Shown here one piece after another: positions 21,707-32,465 of a DNA stretch of 64,000 nucleotides. The position numbers were made by a program, and so were the translations under genes. Position 1 is the first letter of the stretch, and every line of letters starts with the position of its first letter. The notes beneath the pieces were generated by a model, which was not told where the DNA came from, ran no database searches, and worked only from the letters and a program-made list of their open reading frames with translations. The DNA comes from Asterella californica (Eukaryota > Streptophyta > Marchantiopsida > Marchantiales > Aytoniaceae): assembly GCA_036924285.1 (NCBI GenBank), contig JAYKYS010000002.1, forward strand, positions 41,927,501-41,991,500, read 5' to 3'.

Positions 21707-22567
21707 TTACCCCCGGACTAAATTTTTAGCTCCGTCCTCGGAGTGAAGAGAGAACTTTCGTCGGTGAAACAACTTCAACTTGTCATGGTTGACCCGATCG
21801 AATCTCCTTCCTCCCAACTCCTGAAGGTCATATGTGAAGTTGCTCCACACTTTATCTACAACAAAAGGACCAAAATATCTCAGAAGAAACTTCTTCCTAG
21901 CCCTCTTGAATCTGATAGCATCATACAACATTACCCAATCTCCGACTTGAAAAGGTTTTACCTCCCTCTTGCCCAAACGTTTGTCGTAACTCTTCTTTTG
22001 ATACGCCTGAGCTCGTTCCATCCGGATCATTGCTACCGCTCGGATCTCTTCCAACTCCATGAGTTGCTCCCTTCTTGACTTGACCACGTCTTCTCCCCTC
22101 GACCTCTTCAACTTTCGTTGAATGGTTTGAAAAGTATCCAATTCGAATTGGATCGGCAACTTGGACTCCACTCCATAAACCAGTCGAAATGGAGAATACC
22201 CAGTAGAAGTCTTTGTTGTCGTTCGGTACTCTCATAAGATGGCATGTAGCCTCTTATCTCAAGTATGTTTCGTAGTCTCAACACCAGCATCTTTGGCGAG
22301 CATCATACAAAGTGTAAGATTGGTCTTCTCCGCAAGACCATTAGCATTTGGTTTGTATGAGGTCGTTACTTGTGCCTTGATAGAAAAGTGTTGTAGCATA
22401 GCAGTAGTCATGCTCCCTACAAACTCTCCTCCTCTATCCGAGACCAACTCTAACGGACATCCAAATCTTGTGATGATCCTCTCTCATAAGAATCTACCGA
22501 CTTCTGTTTCATTGGTCTCTCTCAAAGGTCTAGCCTCTACCCACTTGGTACAATAGTCAGTGACGAC
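21707..22567 (-). pseudogene. Element D integrase core and C-terminal domain
   Basis: Downstream of a frame shift at about 22590, the minus strand holds the core with D (LVSDRGGEF) and E (KPNANGLAEKTN), then the region ending YGVESKLPIQFELDTF, a helical stretch (SRREQLMELEEIRAVAMIRM), and a GDWVMLYDAIRFKR...FGPFVVDKV...NFTYDLQEL block. The first catalytic D (WGIDFVGPL) is in the upstream frame. A TGA at about 22485 and two shifts break the protein. The end at 21707 abuts the 3' LTR. Confidence 0.85.
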
Positions 22568-23610
22568 TACAATGTATCTATTGCCTCGAGGTGTCTTATA
22601 TTAAGAGGACCTACAAAGTCAATACCCCACTTCTCAAATGGTCCTAATATTGGAATTGATCTTAACGGAGGTGTTCTAGTAGACTTCAGAGCAAATGCTT
22701 GACATACGTCGCAAGTTTTGCAATAGTCTAAACACTCCTTGAAAATCCCTCTCCAATGATAACCCGCATCCAAAATCTTGAAAGCTGTTATCTTACCAGC
22801 AAAGTGACCTCCGCAAACAGTGCCATCGTGAAACTCGTGCATCAGCTTGAACGCCTCCTTCTGACCAACTGCTCTCCTTAGTAAGCCATCTGCTCCTTGA
22901 TGAAATAGAATTCCCTCCACCATGGTGTAAGGTTTGCATCTCTTGATCAACGCGTTACGTTCTCGGGTATGCATACCTTCTGGAAAAGAGCCATCTGCAA
23001 GGAAACTCCAGATTTCCTTATACTCGTCCGGTATCTCCTCAATGCTTGTGATGGTCATCAGATGCTCGTCTGGAAACGAATCATCAAATGGTTCTTCTCC
23101 CTCATCATCATAAGCCCTCGACAAAAGATCAGCATTCGTATGCTTTTTCTCTGGTCTATCTTCGATCACGTAATCATATTCTGTTAGAAGGATCTTCCAA
23201 CGAGCAATACGACCTTCGGCATTAGGCTTATTAAAGATATACTTTAAAGCCTTGTGATCTGTGACTATGGAAAATTTCCCTCCTAGCAAGTAATGCCAAA
23301 ATTTCTTCAATCCAAAGATCACCGCTAATCCTTCTCGTTCAGTCACGGAGTAGTTCTTCTCCGCTGGAACCATCTGCCTACTAGCATAAGCTATAGGATG
23401 ATCATGCCCATCTCCATCTAATTGACTTAATGTACATCCGATTGCTACATTGGAGGCATCCGTATACAGAATAAATGCTTTACTCCACTCAGGTTTAGCA
23501 AGTATAGGAGCTGTCACCAATGCCTTTTTCAGCTCCTCAAATGCTTCCTTTGCCTTCTGATCATGCACTATCAAGTCAAAATCAACTCCTTTCTTCATGT
23601 ACATAGTCAA
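22567..23610 (-). pseudogene. pol: Element D: RT end, RNase H and integrase zinc domain
   Basis: A 347-codon frame. It begins at the RT connection (AFEELKKALVTAPILAKPEW), then RNase H with YTDASNVAIGCTLSQ, a conserved E in TEREGLAVIFGLKKFWHYLL, VTDHKALKYIF and NADLLSR. The integrase zinc domain follows (HEFHDGTVCGGHF ... CKTCDVCQ), then the first integrase D (KWGIDFVGPL). It overlaps the upstream RT frame by 4 bp in a different phase, probably a mutation. Confidence 0.88.
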
Positions 23611-24356
23611 AGCTTGTTTGAGAAGGAAAAGACAAACCTACGATAATATCCAACCATGCCAAGAAACTGTCTCAACTTTGTCAAGTTGATCGAAAATGGA
23701 AGATCCACAATCTTCTTCACCTTCTCAGGATCTACCGCAATTCCATTCTTGGAAATGATGTGTCCCAACAGTAGACCTTCTTCGCAGCCAAAGATGCACT
23801 TCTTTGGATTTAGAGAAGCGTTGGCTTGCTCCAATCGCTGCAAAACTTTGATCACATGATCAAAGTGGTCCTCCTTTCTCCCGTACACACAGAAATCGTC
23901 AATGAAATCCCGGACAAACTTTCCTATGAATGGTTCAAACACCTTGTTCATGAACCTCTGAAGTGTGACCGGAGCATTACACAGTCCGAATGGCATCACC
24001 CGAAATGCAAATGTTCCCCAAGGAGTAGTGAAAGTAGTCAACTGTTGGTACTCTTGTGCTATCTTGATCTGGTTATACCCACTATAGCCATCACCAAAGC
24101 TGTACCACTCATGACCAGCAACTTCCTCCAATATCTCATCTATAAATGGTAGAGGATAATAATCCTTCTTGGTAACTGCATTCAACTTCTTATAGTCTAT
24201 GCACACTCGCAGCTTACCATTCTTCTTCTTGACAATCACAATTGGTGAAACCCATTCTGAGTTCTCCACCTCATAGATGAAACTCGCCTCCTTCAACTTG
24301 TCTATCTCCTCCTTGACCATCATTATTGTTGTAGGATTGACCCTTCTCTGCTTCAT
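23607..24356 (-). pseudogene. pol: Element D reverse transcriptase palm/fingers
   Basis: A 249-codon frame with the standard RT order: EIDKLKEASFIYEVENSEWV, KKNGKLRVCIDYKKLN, FIDEILEEVAGHEWYSFGDG, YSGYNQI, TPWGTFAFRVMPFGLCNAP, the catalytic box as FIDDFCVYG, and LLLGHIISKNGI. The two catalytic aspartates are present. It is out of phase with the frames on both sides. Family role: copies the element's RNA into DNA. Confidence 0.9.
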
Positions 24357-24883
24357 CGAACTGGTCTTGCATTTTCCTCCAATTCGATTCGATGAGTCTC
24401 GAGAGTCACCTCCTTCAAATCCTTGTAGCTGAAAGCAAACACATGGATATATTTTCGAAATATATCTAGGAATCTACTTTTCTCCTCTTGAGTAACATTG
24501 ATACCAAACTTCAGGGTAGAGAGTCTTCTCACAATCTCTGCCTCACTCAACTCTTCTTTGTCAAGATCTTTCTCCACTGCTGGTCGAGGCAACAAGTCAA
24601 TAGCACTAAGCTGATGTAATGATTCATCTCGACCAAATCCTTCGTTCTCAGACGAGGATTCTTGATCGTAAAAATCTCCAGTATCTACTTCTGAGACACT
24701 CTGATCATCCTCCGTATCAGATTCCCAGTAGTCACTAATAGTCCAGTCAGAGTCAGAAGTCACAACTCCAACACCCGAGAGAGGAACTATCACTCTATGA
24801 TCTCTAGGCCCAATCCGTAAGTATCCCTTGTGCCACCTATCAGTGGTGCGCACAGCTCTCAACCAAGGCCTACCTAGGAGCAA
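24353..24883 (-). pseudogene. Element D protease end and linker to RT
   Basis: It starts with LLGRPWLRAVRTTDRWHKGY, the conserved block at the end of the gypsy protease, then an acidic linker (DSDWTISDYWESDTEDDQS), then an RLSTLKFG..EEKSRFLDIFRKYIHVFA segment typical just before RT. It is in a different phase from the gag-protease frame. A one-base loss in an A run at about 24898 accounts for the shift. Confidence 0.82.
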
Positions 24884-26589
24884 ATCATAACTAGAGTCCT
24901 TAACACTTGAAAGGACATCAATGTTTGAACTCCCATCACAGACACGACCACCTTCTCTAACACACCAAGAGGTCTTACCCGTTGCTTGTTAGCCATCCCC
25001 ACGACAATGCTAGCCGGGCGAGTTGGTTCCATCCCCAACTTCTTCATCAACCTCTCTGATATGGCCGACCCTCCATCCACCAATACGTCAGAGACGTAGT
25101 GACCATTCAACCAGACTTCAATCTTTGAAGCCCTAGTGCATACCTCTGAAGCATGCACATCCATCACACCAACTCCCACAGACTTTGATGTCTTGCTCTT
25201 GGGTTTCTTCTTCTTGCTTCTCTTAGAACTCAGTCCTCCTCTGAGTTCTCTTCGTAAGCTGGGATTAAGTGCGATCAGTTGTCCAACAGTGATGTTGGCT
25301 TTCTGAGCACCCACATCTTCAACCACATCATATCCCGCTTGGGAAGATGAAATGGTGAAATCCGCCATCCCCAGCTTCCTTCTTGGCTCCCTTGGTGTAC
25401 TTGAAACATTACTCGAACGAGTACTTCTACTTGCTGACTCTTTCATGAAAACCGGTTCATCAGAAAATCGAGTTCTTTTCCTTTCTTGAGCTAAAAGCTC
25501 CACCGGTGCATGAGAAGAGTTTGAACTCTCTCCTTTCTCGTAAATGGGATCTCGTACGACATCGATAGTCGCCACCCCCTTGTCTCGTCCTTGTGATGGA
25601 TTTCCTCCACCCACATTCATTCTGACAGCTTCGGCACCTCTTGCTCCGTTGTTAGGACAATTTCGCTGGAAATGAGAACCTCCACACGTCCAACAAGTGA
25701 TTCCTCCAAAGTTATCTTGGTTGCCTCTAAAGTTACATTGATTTCCTCGGTTAGGATTGTTGTCGTAACCTCTTTGACCTCCTCCTCCACCTTTGTTCCT
25801 CCATTCGCATAACTGCACCATGTTTATCTTGAGATCCGCAAGAGTATCGGTGATGCTCTTCAACTCAACATGGAAATCAGAGGTGACAGTAGACATCGCT
25901 GTAGGGATAAATGGTCTTGGCACCACCGTTGGAGTAGGAGCTGACGTTGAAGCAACCACCAATTGTGATGGTGCAGATGCTACCGTTGTAGTTACACCAA
26001 GAGTCGGAGTCGACACCAAAGCGGCATGATGCGATTGGATGATATCCCCTTCATCCAAACTCTCTTCCATATTTGTCGCAATCTTGATGGCCTCCGCTTT
26101 GGTTGTTGGCTTCTCGTACCTCACTTGGGTTCGAATTGAAGGTCTCAACCCTTCCACCAAGTTCTTGGTCAGCACTGCTCCAATCCCCGCCATCGTTAGC
26201 TCCACATTGTCTCCACTCTTCCGTAGGACCGTCCGAAATTGTTGCTCTAACTTATCCACCCTTTCGGCATATTGCCGAACTTTCTCATCGTCCCGTTGCT
26301 TCAAATGAGTAAGCTCCACCATGAGCTTCTCATAACTCTCTTCTAGAAGAAATTCTTCGATGAGTGCATTACTCAACGTCTCCCATGTGTCCTCAACTGC
26401 ACCAGGTGTCTGGTTCTTCACTCGGTCTTCATACCACGTAAGAGCAAAATCTTCTAAAAACTCTGGCAGTAACAACATCCATTCTTCCTTCCTTCTCACA
26501 TTGTTTCCGATGCAACCCCTTTTGAAGTCTCGTACAAATGGTTCTACATCTTCATTGTCCTTCCCATGAAACACTGGTAACTTCCCCAT
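24874..26589 (-). CDS. gag: Element D Gag and N-terminal protease
   Basis: A 571-codon frame from the ATG at 26589. The Gag core (residues ~1-190) has GKLPVFHGKDNEDVEPFVRD, LTWYEDRVKNQ, LIEEFLLEESYEKLMVELTH and EGLRPSIRTQVRYEKPTT. A Ser/Thr/Pro-rich stretch and a glycine-rich stretch follow, then a zinc knuckle CWTCGGSHFQRNC with three rather than four residues before the His. A basic segment comes next, then protease with the active site as VLVDGGSAIS. The Gag part is intact. The frame ends early in protease through a shift. Packaging and capsid role. Confidence 0.9.
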   Translation of the reverse strand: MGKLPVFHGKDNEDVEPFVRDFKRGCIGNNVRRKEEWMLLLPEFLEDFALTWYEDRVKNQTPGAVEDTWETLSNALIEEFLLEESYEKLMVELTHLKQRDDEKVRQYAERVDKLEQQFRTVLRKSGDNVELTMAGIGAVLTKNLVEGLRPSIRTQVRYEKPTTKAEAIKIATNMEESLDEGDIIQSHHAALVSTPTLGVTTTVASAPSQLVVASTSAPTPTVVPRPFIPTAMSTVTSDFHVELKSITDTLADLKINMVQLCEWRNKGGGGGQRGYDNNPNRGNQCNFRGNQDNFGGITCWTCGGSHFQRNCPNNGARGAEAVRMNVGGGNPSQGRDKGVATIDVVRDPIYEKGESSNSSHAPVELLAQERKRTRFSDEPVFMKESASRSTRSSNVSSTPREPRRKLGMADFTISSSQAGYDVVEDVGAQKANITVGQLIALNPSLRRELRGGLSSKRSKKKKPKSKTSKSVGVGVMDVHASEVCTRASKIEVWLNGHYVSDVLVDGGSAISERLMKKLGMEPTRPASIVVGMANKQRVRPLGVLEKVVVSVMGVQTLMSFQVLRTLVMICS

Positions 26590-26802
26590 CTTGTAACTAT
26601 TCTTTCTACCCTTCTAATTTTTGTGCAATAACTACTCGCTAAAAGAGTACGAACATCACCAATTCCATTCGTGAATAATCTACCATATGTAAAATGAAAG
26701 GAAATGGTTGTAACAACACCTCTTGTGCCATCTCTTCTCCCAAGGTAATCATGAGCTTGAGTCGCATCACCGTCTTCTCCACCATCCGAATGACGATCTC
26801 CA

Positions 26803-27294
26803 TCACAACTCAGCCGAGTCCTCTTTTGAAGTCGACAGCTTCTCCGTCTCAGCTCTTTGAGTCTCGTCCAACTTCTCGACTACTGACGTAAGTAGGGCGG
26901 CCACATCGACGCACTTGTGTCCTCTTGATAGATCACCCACTTCACAACTTGGACAAGGATCTTCTCCTAGAAGATGAATTGACGCAGGTGACGATGGACC
27001 CACTCGAAGACTTAAATCAGTAAACTCCCGCTTCTCTTTAGCTCTCTCGGTTCTGATTCTAGTTGGACAATTCACTACTTTATGTCCCAACCCTCTACAA
27101 AAATAACACCACAAGTCAGTTTCTACTCTTCTCCTCGGAGATTCTACTTGAGGTTTTGTACTAGGGTTCTCAAACTCAACGATAACCTCTTTCGAGCTCT
27201 CTCCGACGCTTACTATGACATCTAAACCTTGAGGAAAGTTTTTAAGTCTAACTTTCCAACCTTTCGAACTTCCACTCATGTTGCACCTTCTCAA
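26803..27294 (-). CDS. Element D accessory frame with CCHC zinc knuckle upstream of gag
   Basis: A 163-codon frame lying between the 5' LTR and gag on the same strand. It has a basic N-terminal part (SSKGWKVRLKNFPQGLDVIV), a perfect retroviral-type knuckle CYFCRGLGHKVVNC, a second cysteine pair (CPSC), and a helical C terminus (LLTSVVEKLDETQRAETEKL). Standard gypsy elements have no coding region here. It may be a separate nucleic-acid-binding protein or an N-terminal extension of Gag now disconnected. Confidence 0.6.
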   Translation of the reverse strand: MRRCNMSGSSKGWKVRLKNFPQGLDVIVSVGESSKEVIVEFENPSTKPQVESPRRRVETDLWCYFCRGLGHKVVNCPTRIRTERAKEKREFTDLSLRVGPSSPASIHLLGEDPCPSCEVGDLSRGHKCVDVAALLTSVVEKLDETQRAETEKLSTSKEDSAEL

Positions 27295-27417
27295 CCATTA
27301 ATTGGACAAAATATCATAGAGGAAAATAATTCTACATCACTTTCTTAACTCTTCCGAGCTTTATATTGGAAATCGTGTATTATACATGCTATACACGAAA
27401 TAAAATCTAATCTAAAA

Positions 27418-27735
27418 TTAACTATCGAAGATATGATCCTCATCACCATCATTTGTATTAATCACAACAGACATCTTGAACTCACTCTTATAAGGATCCA
27501 ACTCTATTTCACCAGGAGCATTCGTGGCCTCCACAGTGAATGATGCTTTCATCTCGGCTTTCTTCAAATCTGCGCCAATGGTCGCGGAAGCTTCTTGGTA
27601 TAGGGTAAAGAGGGCACCCCAAGTAGTATAGATAAGTGTTCGCAACTCATCTATACTTAACTTTGGCTTCTCCGACTCCGTTCGAACTCCTAAACGTCTC
27701 TTCTTCCACCTCGGCACCCGAACTAGATTCCTCAT
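27418..27735 (-). CDS. Element D second small frame upstream of gag
   Basis: A 105-codon frame with a basic start (RVPRWKKRRLGVRTESEKPK), a helical middle (DELRTLIYTTWGALFTLYQE) and an acidic end. Not recognised. It lies between the 5' LTR and the CCHC frame on the same strand, so it could be the N-terminal part of the same accessory protein. It could also be chance, since the leader is long. Confidence 0.35.
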   Translation of the reverse strand: MRNLVRVPRWKKRRLGVRTESEKPKLSIDELRTLIYTTWGALFTLYQEASATIGADLKKAEMKASFTVEATNAPGEIELDPYKSEFKMSVVINTNDGDEDHIFDS

Positions 27736-27952
27736 GAAGTATCTTCAAGACCTCCTTGTATGCCGAAACGTATATCTCTTAGTTGGTAAGAGATCTCTCC
27801 AAGATTTTTGTGGTCTCCAGTAGCTCAACCTCCAAGCTACTAAATCATGAAGTTTCAACAGAAACTTCCCTAATCAGAAGAGATGGTGATGACTGTACAA
27901 ATTTTCAGAGAACTGAAATTTGTATATTTTCACTTCTCTCATGGTTGTCAAT

Positions 27953-28325
27953 CCCCTCCACTTTGAAAAATTCTTTCTCTCTCTTCAGACCTCATCTTCT
28001 CATGATTTCTTTTGTCCTGGATAGCTTATCAGCCACTCTAAAACACTGGAAAGTTTCTCAGGAAAATAAAATTCACAGAAAATCTGACACTGACTGTAAA
28101 CTTTTTCCAGAGAACAGAATTCCTCAACTCTTACGAATAAACCCCCTCAACTTTGAAAATTCATTGCTCCTTCTCTAGACCACCTTTTCCTATGATTTCT
28201 TTTGTCCTAGATAGGTTATTAGCCAATCTAAAACACTGGAAAGTTTCTCAGGAAAATAAAATTCACAGAAAAGTTGACAGCGACTGTACAAATTTTCAGA
28301 GAGTAGAATTTCTAAACTCACAAAT
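27953..28325 (-). repeat. ~190 bp tandem duplication in the leader of element D
   Basis: Units start near 27953 and 28143. Shared text includes ATGATTTCTTTTGTCCT, then ATCTAAAACACTGGAAAG or its close match, then TTTCTCAGGAAAATAAAATT and CACAGAAAA. A partial third copy precedes at about 27885-27945. Copies are ~85% alike by eye. The repeat lies between the 5' LTR and the accessory frames. Confidence 0.85.
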
Positions 28326-28609
28326 TTCTCTCCTCTAATAACTTTTCTCTCCTTTCTCTACAACTCTTGTTGCACCCTCTCCTCAAACTCTTTCTAAGTG
28401 AACAAGATGTAAAGAATGACTTCGAACGCGTCATATATCACTACGGGATACACGAAAGGTTCTAATGTTGCTAACATCACGTTAGCTCTCTCTCCTCCCA
28501 ACGTTCTCTCCATGTGTTCTCTCATAATCTCCTTTTGTCTAATATAGAATTGAACTCTAAACATTTTCAATGATCACTTCAAGTGAGGTCCCGGCAACGG
28601 AACCAAAAA

Positions 28610-29509
28610 TGTAAACCCTCCGCGGTCCTATCGATCAACTACCCCCCCCATCTCTCAACCTCCACGAATCTGCAACATGTCGGGCCTGTCTCTCACTCAG
28701 GGGTCACCTCTGATGGCTTTGATGGAAGCACACCATGAACTTGAAAGGAAAATGCTAAGTTCACTCATTCATACACCCACAAACTTATCAAATAAAAATC
28801 TCCATAAACTCATCAACTAAAATCCTCCATTCTAACGACGTCTCTCAAGTTCTCACATGCTAAACATATCCCACACTCTCTATATTACTCAAGTTGTCAT
28901 TACGACGATGTGAAAACAAGGATGAGGAGCTCTTCTCTACTCCTCTATTTATACATTCTAGGTTTTTACTTTGGTATCCTCTGGTAACTCAGCCGTAACT
29001 ACTTTTATCGAGTTTTACTAAGATATTACTTAAGGTAAAAGCATTAATCACATGGGCTTCTTACCTTTTCACATGGGCTTATTCCTTCAAAGTCAACAAG
29101 TTCTAGAAAGATTCTGGAATATTCTCAAGGATCTCGAATTTCCACCCCCCTCTACACTAGGACCCACTAAAAAGGAAACATGTGGAATCTCTTCTTGTTT
29201 TTAATGCCCACAAAGTTCACAACTTTAATCCAACCACTACTATCAAGTCAAAAAGGAGATAAGGGATACTTTCCACCCCCTTTCTACCTTTTAGACAAGA
29301 TGACAAGATAGTAGTGCTCACTCTTTAGCAAATATCTGAATTCTGCCAAAAGTACAGCTAAGTTTAACCATAACTAACTTTTAGCTAGTCATGACTAACT
29401 TGATACCTCCTTAAAGTACTTTGGTAGCAAATAAACATTCTCAACACTTAGTTATAACTAAACACCTTACTAATAGACAAACTTCCTATGTCTAACATAG
29501 GTCGTTACA
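28610..29509 (-). repeat. 5' LTR of element D (intact, 900 bp)
   Basis: It begins TGTAAACCC and ends GTCGTTACA on the + strand and matches the left LTR outside the plastid insert. Its right edge is followed by GAGC, the target duplication, and then by element A's RNase H frame. Confidence 0.93.
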
Positions 29510-30467
29510 GAGCATCCTTTCTCTCTTCTTCCTCAGCTTCTGAAAACATGACATCCTCATCTACAAATCGAGCCCTTGACAACATATATGCGACCACATT
29601 CTCTTTTTCTTTTATATGCTTCAGCTCTGGATTCAAGCTTCTAATATAAGCAATCCAACGTAACATCGCTATGTCTGGCGTGTTACAGTTGGATATCATG
29701 CCTAGTAAAGATAGACAATCCGTTTCTAGGACTACATGAGCACCAATCAGAAACTCACGGTCTATCTTCATCGCTGTCACCGCTCCCCACAACTCACGCT
29801 TCACTTGGGGATAATCTCGTTGCCTGTCTGTCAAGATCCTAGCTCCAAACCTAGAGCTAAGCCGCATACCATCCGCATCATCTTGACATATTGCTCAGCC
29901 AATCGCCTTTGGACTAGTGTCTATTGTAACAATGATAGGTCTCCTACATCCGTAGTCTACTCTTCTCAAAACAGGTGGAGACTGTAGAGCCTCCTTCAGT
30001 CTATTCATAGCTTCTCGATGGACTGAGATCCATACAAACCTCTTATCCTTCCTCAACAATGCATACAAAGGTTCAACAATATGAGCATAATGAGGAATGG
30101 ATAAGCGATAAAATACACAAGCACCTAGAAAGCGTCGAACCTCCGTAATATTCTTACAGTCTGCCATCCTAGCTATGGCTTCAACCTTCTCCGGATTTGG
30201 TCGCCTTCCAAAAGCACCACACAAATGTCCAACCACTAAAATCTCAGACACACCAAACTTGGACTTAGCTCCTGATAGAGTGAGATGTACCTCCTCCAAA
30301 CGAGTTAAGATACGTTCTACATCCTTGATATGATCTGCAACAAACCTCCTACATCCATTCGCAAGTATTGCTTCATCCTTGTCTTCAACCGCGCAACCTT
30401 TCATAGGAATATCATCTAGAAATGAAATGATAACATCAGGCACAAATTCCCTTTGTGGTGTCCACAA
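29510..30467 (-). pseudogene. pol: Element A block 2: RT second half and RNase H
   Basis: Starting at 30467 the minus frame reads WTPQREFVPDVIISF, the catalytic box as FLDDIPMKG, then VERILTRLEEVHLTLSGAKS, VVGHLCGAFGRRPNPEKVEA, EVRRFLGACVFYRLSIPHYA and the connection. RNase H follows (VTIDTSPKAIG, a stop near 29895 where G-W would be plausible, RLSSRFGARILTDRQRDYPQ, VLETDCLSLLGMI). It ends at 29510 where element D begins. The frame at 30467 joins 44035 exactly when insertion B is removed. Confidence 0.85.
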
Positions 30468-32460
30468 TTTACAGGATTCACAAATTTTTGAAATTTTTAA
30501 GAATAATAACTTGTTTGTATAACTGAAGAAGCGTTGTTACTTAAGATTACGGCTTCCTTAGAAGGAAGATGATCTTACGATCTTTTTGTAATAAGAAGTT
30601 GACTTCTCTGAAAGACGACCGTCTTCCAGGAAGAGTCTTCTCGGTTGTGTCTTCCGAAGACGGAAGACAGCGGAAGACGGAAGACGGAAGACACGTATCT
30701 TCCGGAAGACGACAACCGCGGAAGCTTCACCATGTAAGAAGTAGGTGCACCTACCAGGTAGTACCGAATAGGTTAGATAGGTCAGGAGGGTCGAAACTCC
30801 TAAACTGCAGGGAAGATGCACAGGAAGTACATTAGCAATTTAGGACTTCCCGCAGCAAGAACGTTTCTTGGTTAGACGATCGATTCAAGGGTGAGCCTTG
30901 AGTGAGGAAGCAGCGAGGTGAAATTGAGTGAAGTCAGGTTCGATTCGAAGCCAGAAGGAGGCAAGGTCGAATTGTTGAGCACAGGAAGCGTATTGAGCTG
31001 AAGGCGTTTTCTGTGAACTCCCGGAAGCTGACATTGGAGGACGGCTGAGTGGAATCGAAGGTGGAAGGCTTGATCGATCGAGACGTAGTAAGGAGCTGAC
31101 GGCGGAAGCAGCTTTGTGAGATCGCATTGGAGCTGGGTTCGAAGTCGAAAGCGCGCGGAAGATCAAAGACATCTCGAGAAGCAAACAGAAGATAGTAGAG
31201 GTTCTTCCCATGTTCTCTTCTCTTCCCACCGCTTCTCGCCCTTTGTTTGGTATCCCCCGCGCTTCCCCGGTTGTTTGCAGGTAACTCGATCGATCAATTC
31301 CCTCCCCACGTTTTTCCTTTTGTGACATTGGGTGCGGAAGCGCTGCCCAATTTCCGACAGCCATCTTCTTGTTTCTTCCCAAGTGCAATTCGAGCTTCCC
31401 CAGCCATCGTCCTCAAATTGGAGATCGCAGCTATCAATTTCTCTACCTTACCATCCCTCTACTCCCGAAACCTTGAACAGAAGACGCTTCGGAAGATTAC
31501 AACATCTTCGGAAGACACTTCTGAAACCTGACTGTCTTCGGAAGACGCTTCGGAAGCCTGACTGTCTTCGGAAGCCGACTGTATACAATTCGTATCAAGA
31601 GTGGATTTGCTTAACTTTGGTGTTAAGAGAGGCTTGGTACGAATTCCGAGTGGCTTGGTGAGTTGTTTGTTATTTCGAGAAGTTGGAAGTCGGGAACTAG
31701 GCATGTGCCTCCCGGTCTTCCAAGCTTCTCAAATCCACATCTTTCTAGAGAGACTAGAAGATTGGAAAGGCTGACAGAATGCACGAGAAGACGTGAGGGT
31801 CCGTTACGGATCTCTTCTGTCTGACCCACAGCAGCCTATTCCTTCTTCTTCCCGAACTTAGAAGAGAGATGTGAGAAGTCTTGCTGGCAGAATCTGGAGA
31901 GAATGATCGAGGGTCATGTCTTCTCATCATGCAGCAAGCTTCTTCTGAGTGTGTATGAGAGGTGAGAAGTCAGAAGAACAGAGTGCAAAAGTCTTGAGTC
32001 TGTTGTGAGGATAGATTGCGCGTAGGAAGCAGAAGACAGGTGAAATCAATGAAGGGAAGCCTGGCTTCGGGAGGTCTTCCGAGAAAGATACTGAATCGGA
32101 AGCTATCCCGAGAGTCTTCCCAGAGGCCACTGTCACCGCAGGAACCCGCAACCAACTTCTGAACCTGTTACTCACTCTACTTCTCACAAATCTTGTATCT
32201 TCTGTTAGGAAGTAGGATGTATGCAAGGTGGGTTGTCTTCTTAGGAATCCATGCGAGGCCTTGCTTAGTTAGGATTGTTTAGTTATAGCTCGGAAGATGA
32301 GAGCTATTTAGGAAGCACTGTTAGAATCCCGGAAGACGGAGTAGCTGTCTTCTGAAAGACTAGATTCGTCTTCTGAGAGTGGAAGCTAGATTGTGAGGAC
32401 TTGAGAAGGACTGAGCCTTCGGCTCCCAGTAAGTACGTGTGGCTTAGTGCAACAGATTTT
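30468..32460 (+). other. Insertion B 5' non-coding region
   Basis: No coding similarity. It is strikingly rich in GAAGAC/GTCTTC: nine occurrences between about 30620 and 30712. At 31505-31590 a 30 bp unit beginning TCTTCGGAAGAC is repeated at 31505, 31535 and (partly) 31565. Several open stretches are low-complexity by-products of the repeated words. Confidence 0.6.
31505..31594 (+). repeat. 30 bp tandem repeat, ~2.6 copies
   Basis: The unit TCTTCGGAAGAC-(A/G)CTTC-(T/G)GAA-(A/G)CC-TGACTG recurs at 31505, 31535 and partly 31565 with few changes. Confidence 0.85.
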
Positions 32461-32465
32461 CAAAT

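Larger units (their letters stand above)
20141..29509 (-). mobile_element. Element D: full-length Ty3/gypsy retrotransposon inserted in element A
   Basis: Both LTRs begin TGTAAACCC and end GTTACA on the + strand and are very similar. They flank gag, protease, RT, RNase H and integrase on the minus strand. The target duplication is 4 bp, GAGC at 20137-20140 and 29510-29513. Next to the right (5') LTR the minus strand shows a GGTTCCGTTGCCGGGACC leader/primer site (plus about 28588-28606). Next to the left (3') LTR lies a short GGGGG purine tract (plus about 21709-21714). The frames of A on both sides join exactly on removal. The coding region has a few shifts, so it is recently inactive. Confidence 0.93.

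Noticed and set aside
30885..31388. 167-codon minus frame in insertion B
   Set aside because: Built from the repeated GAAGAC/CTTCC words. No domain, and the coding sense of B is on the other strand.
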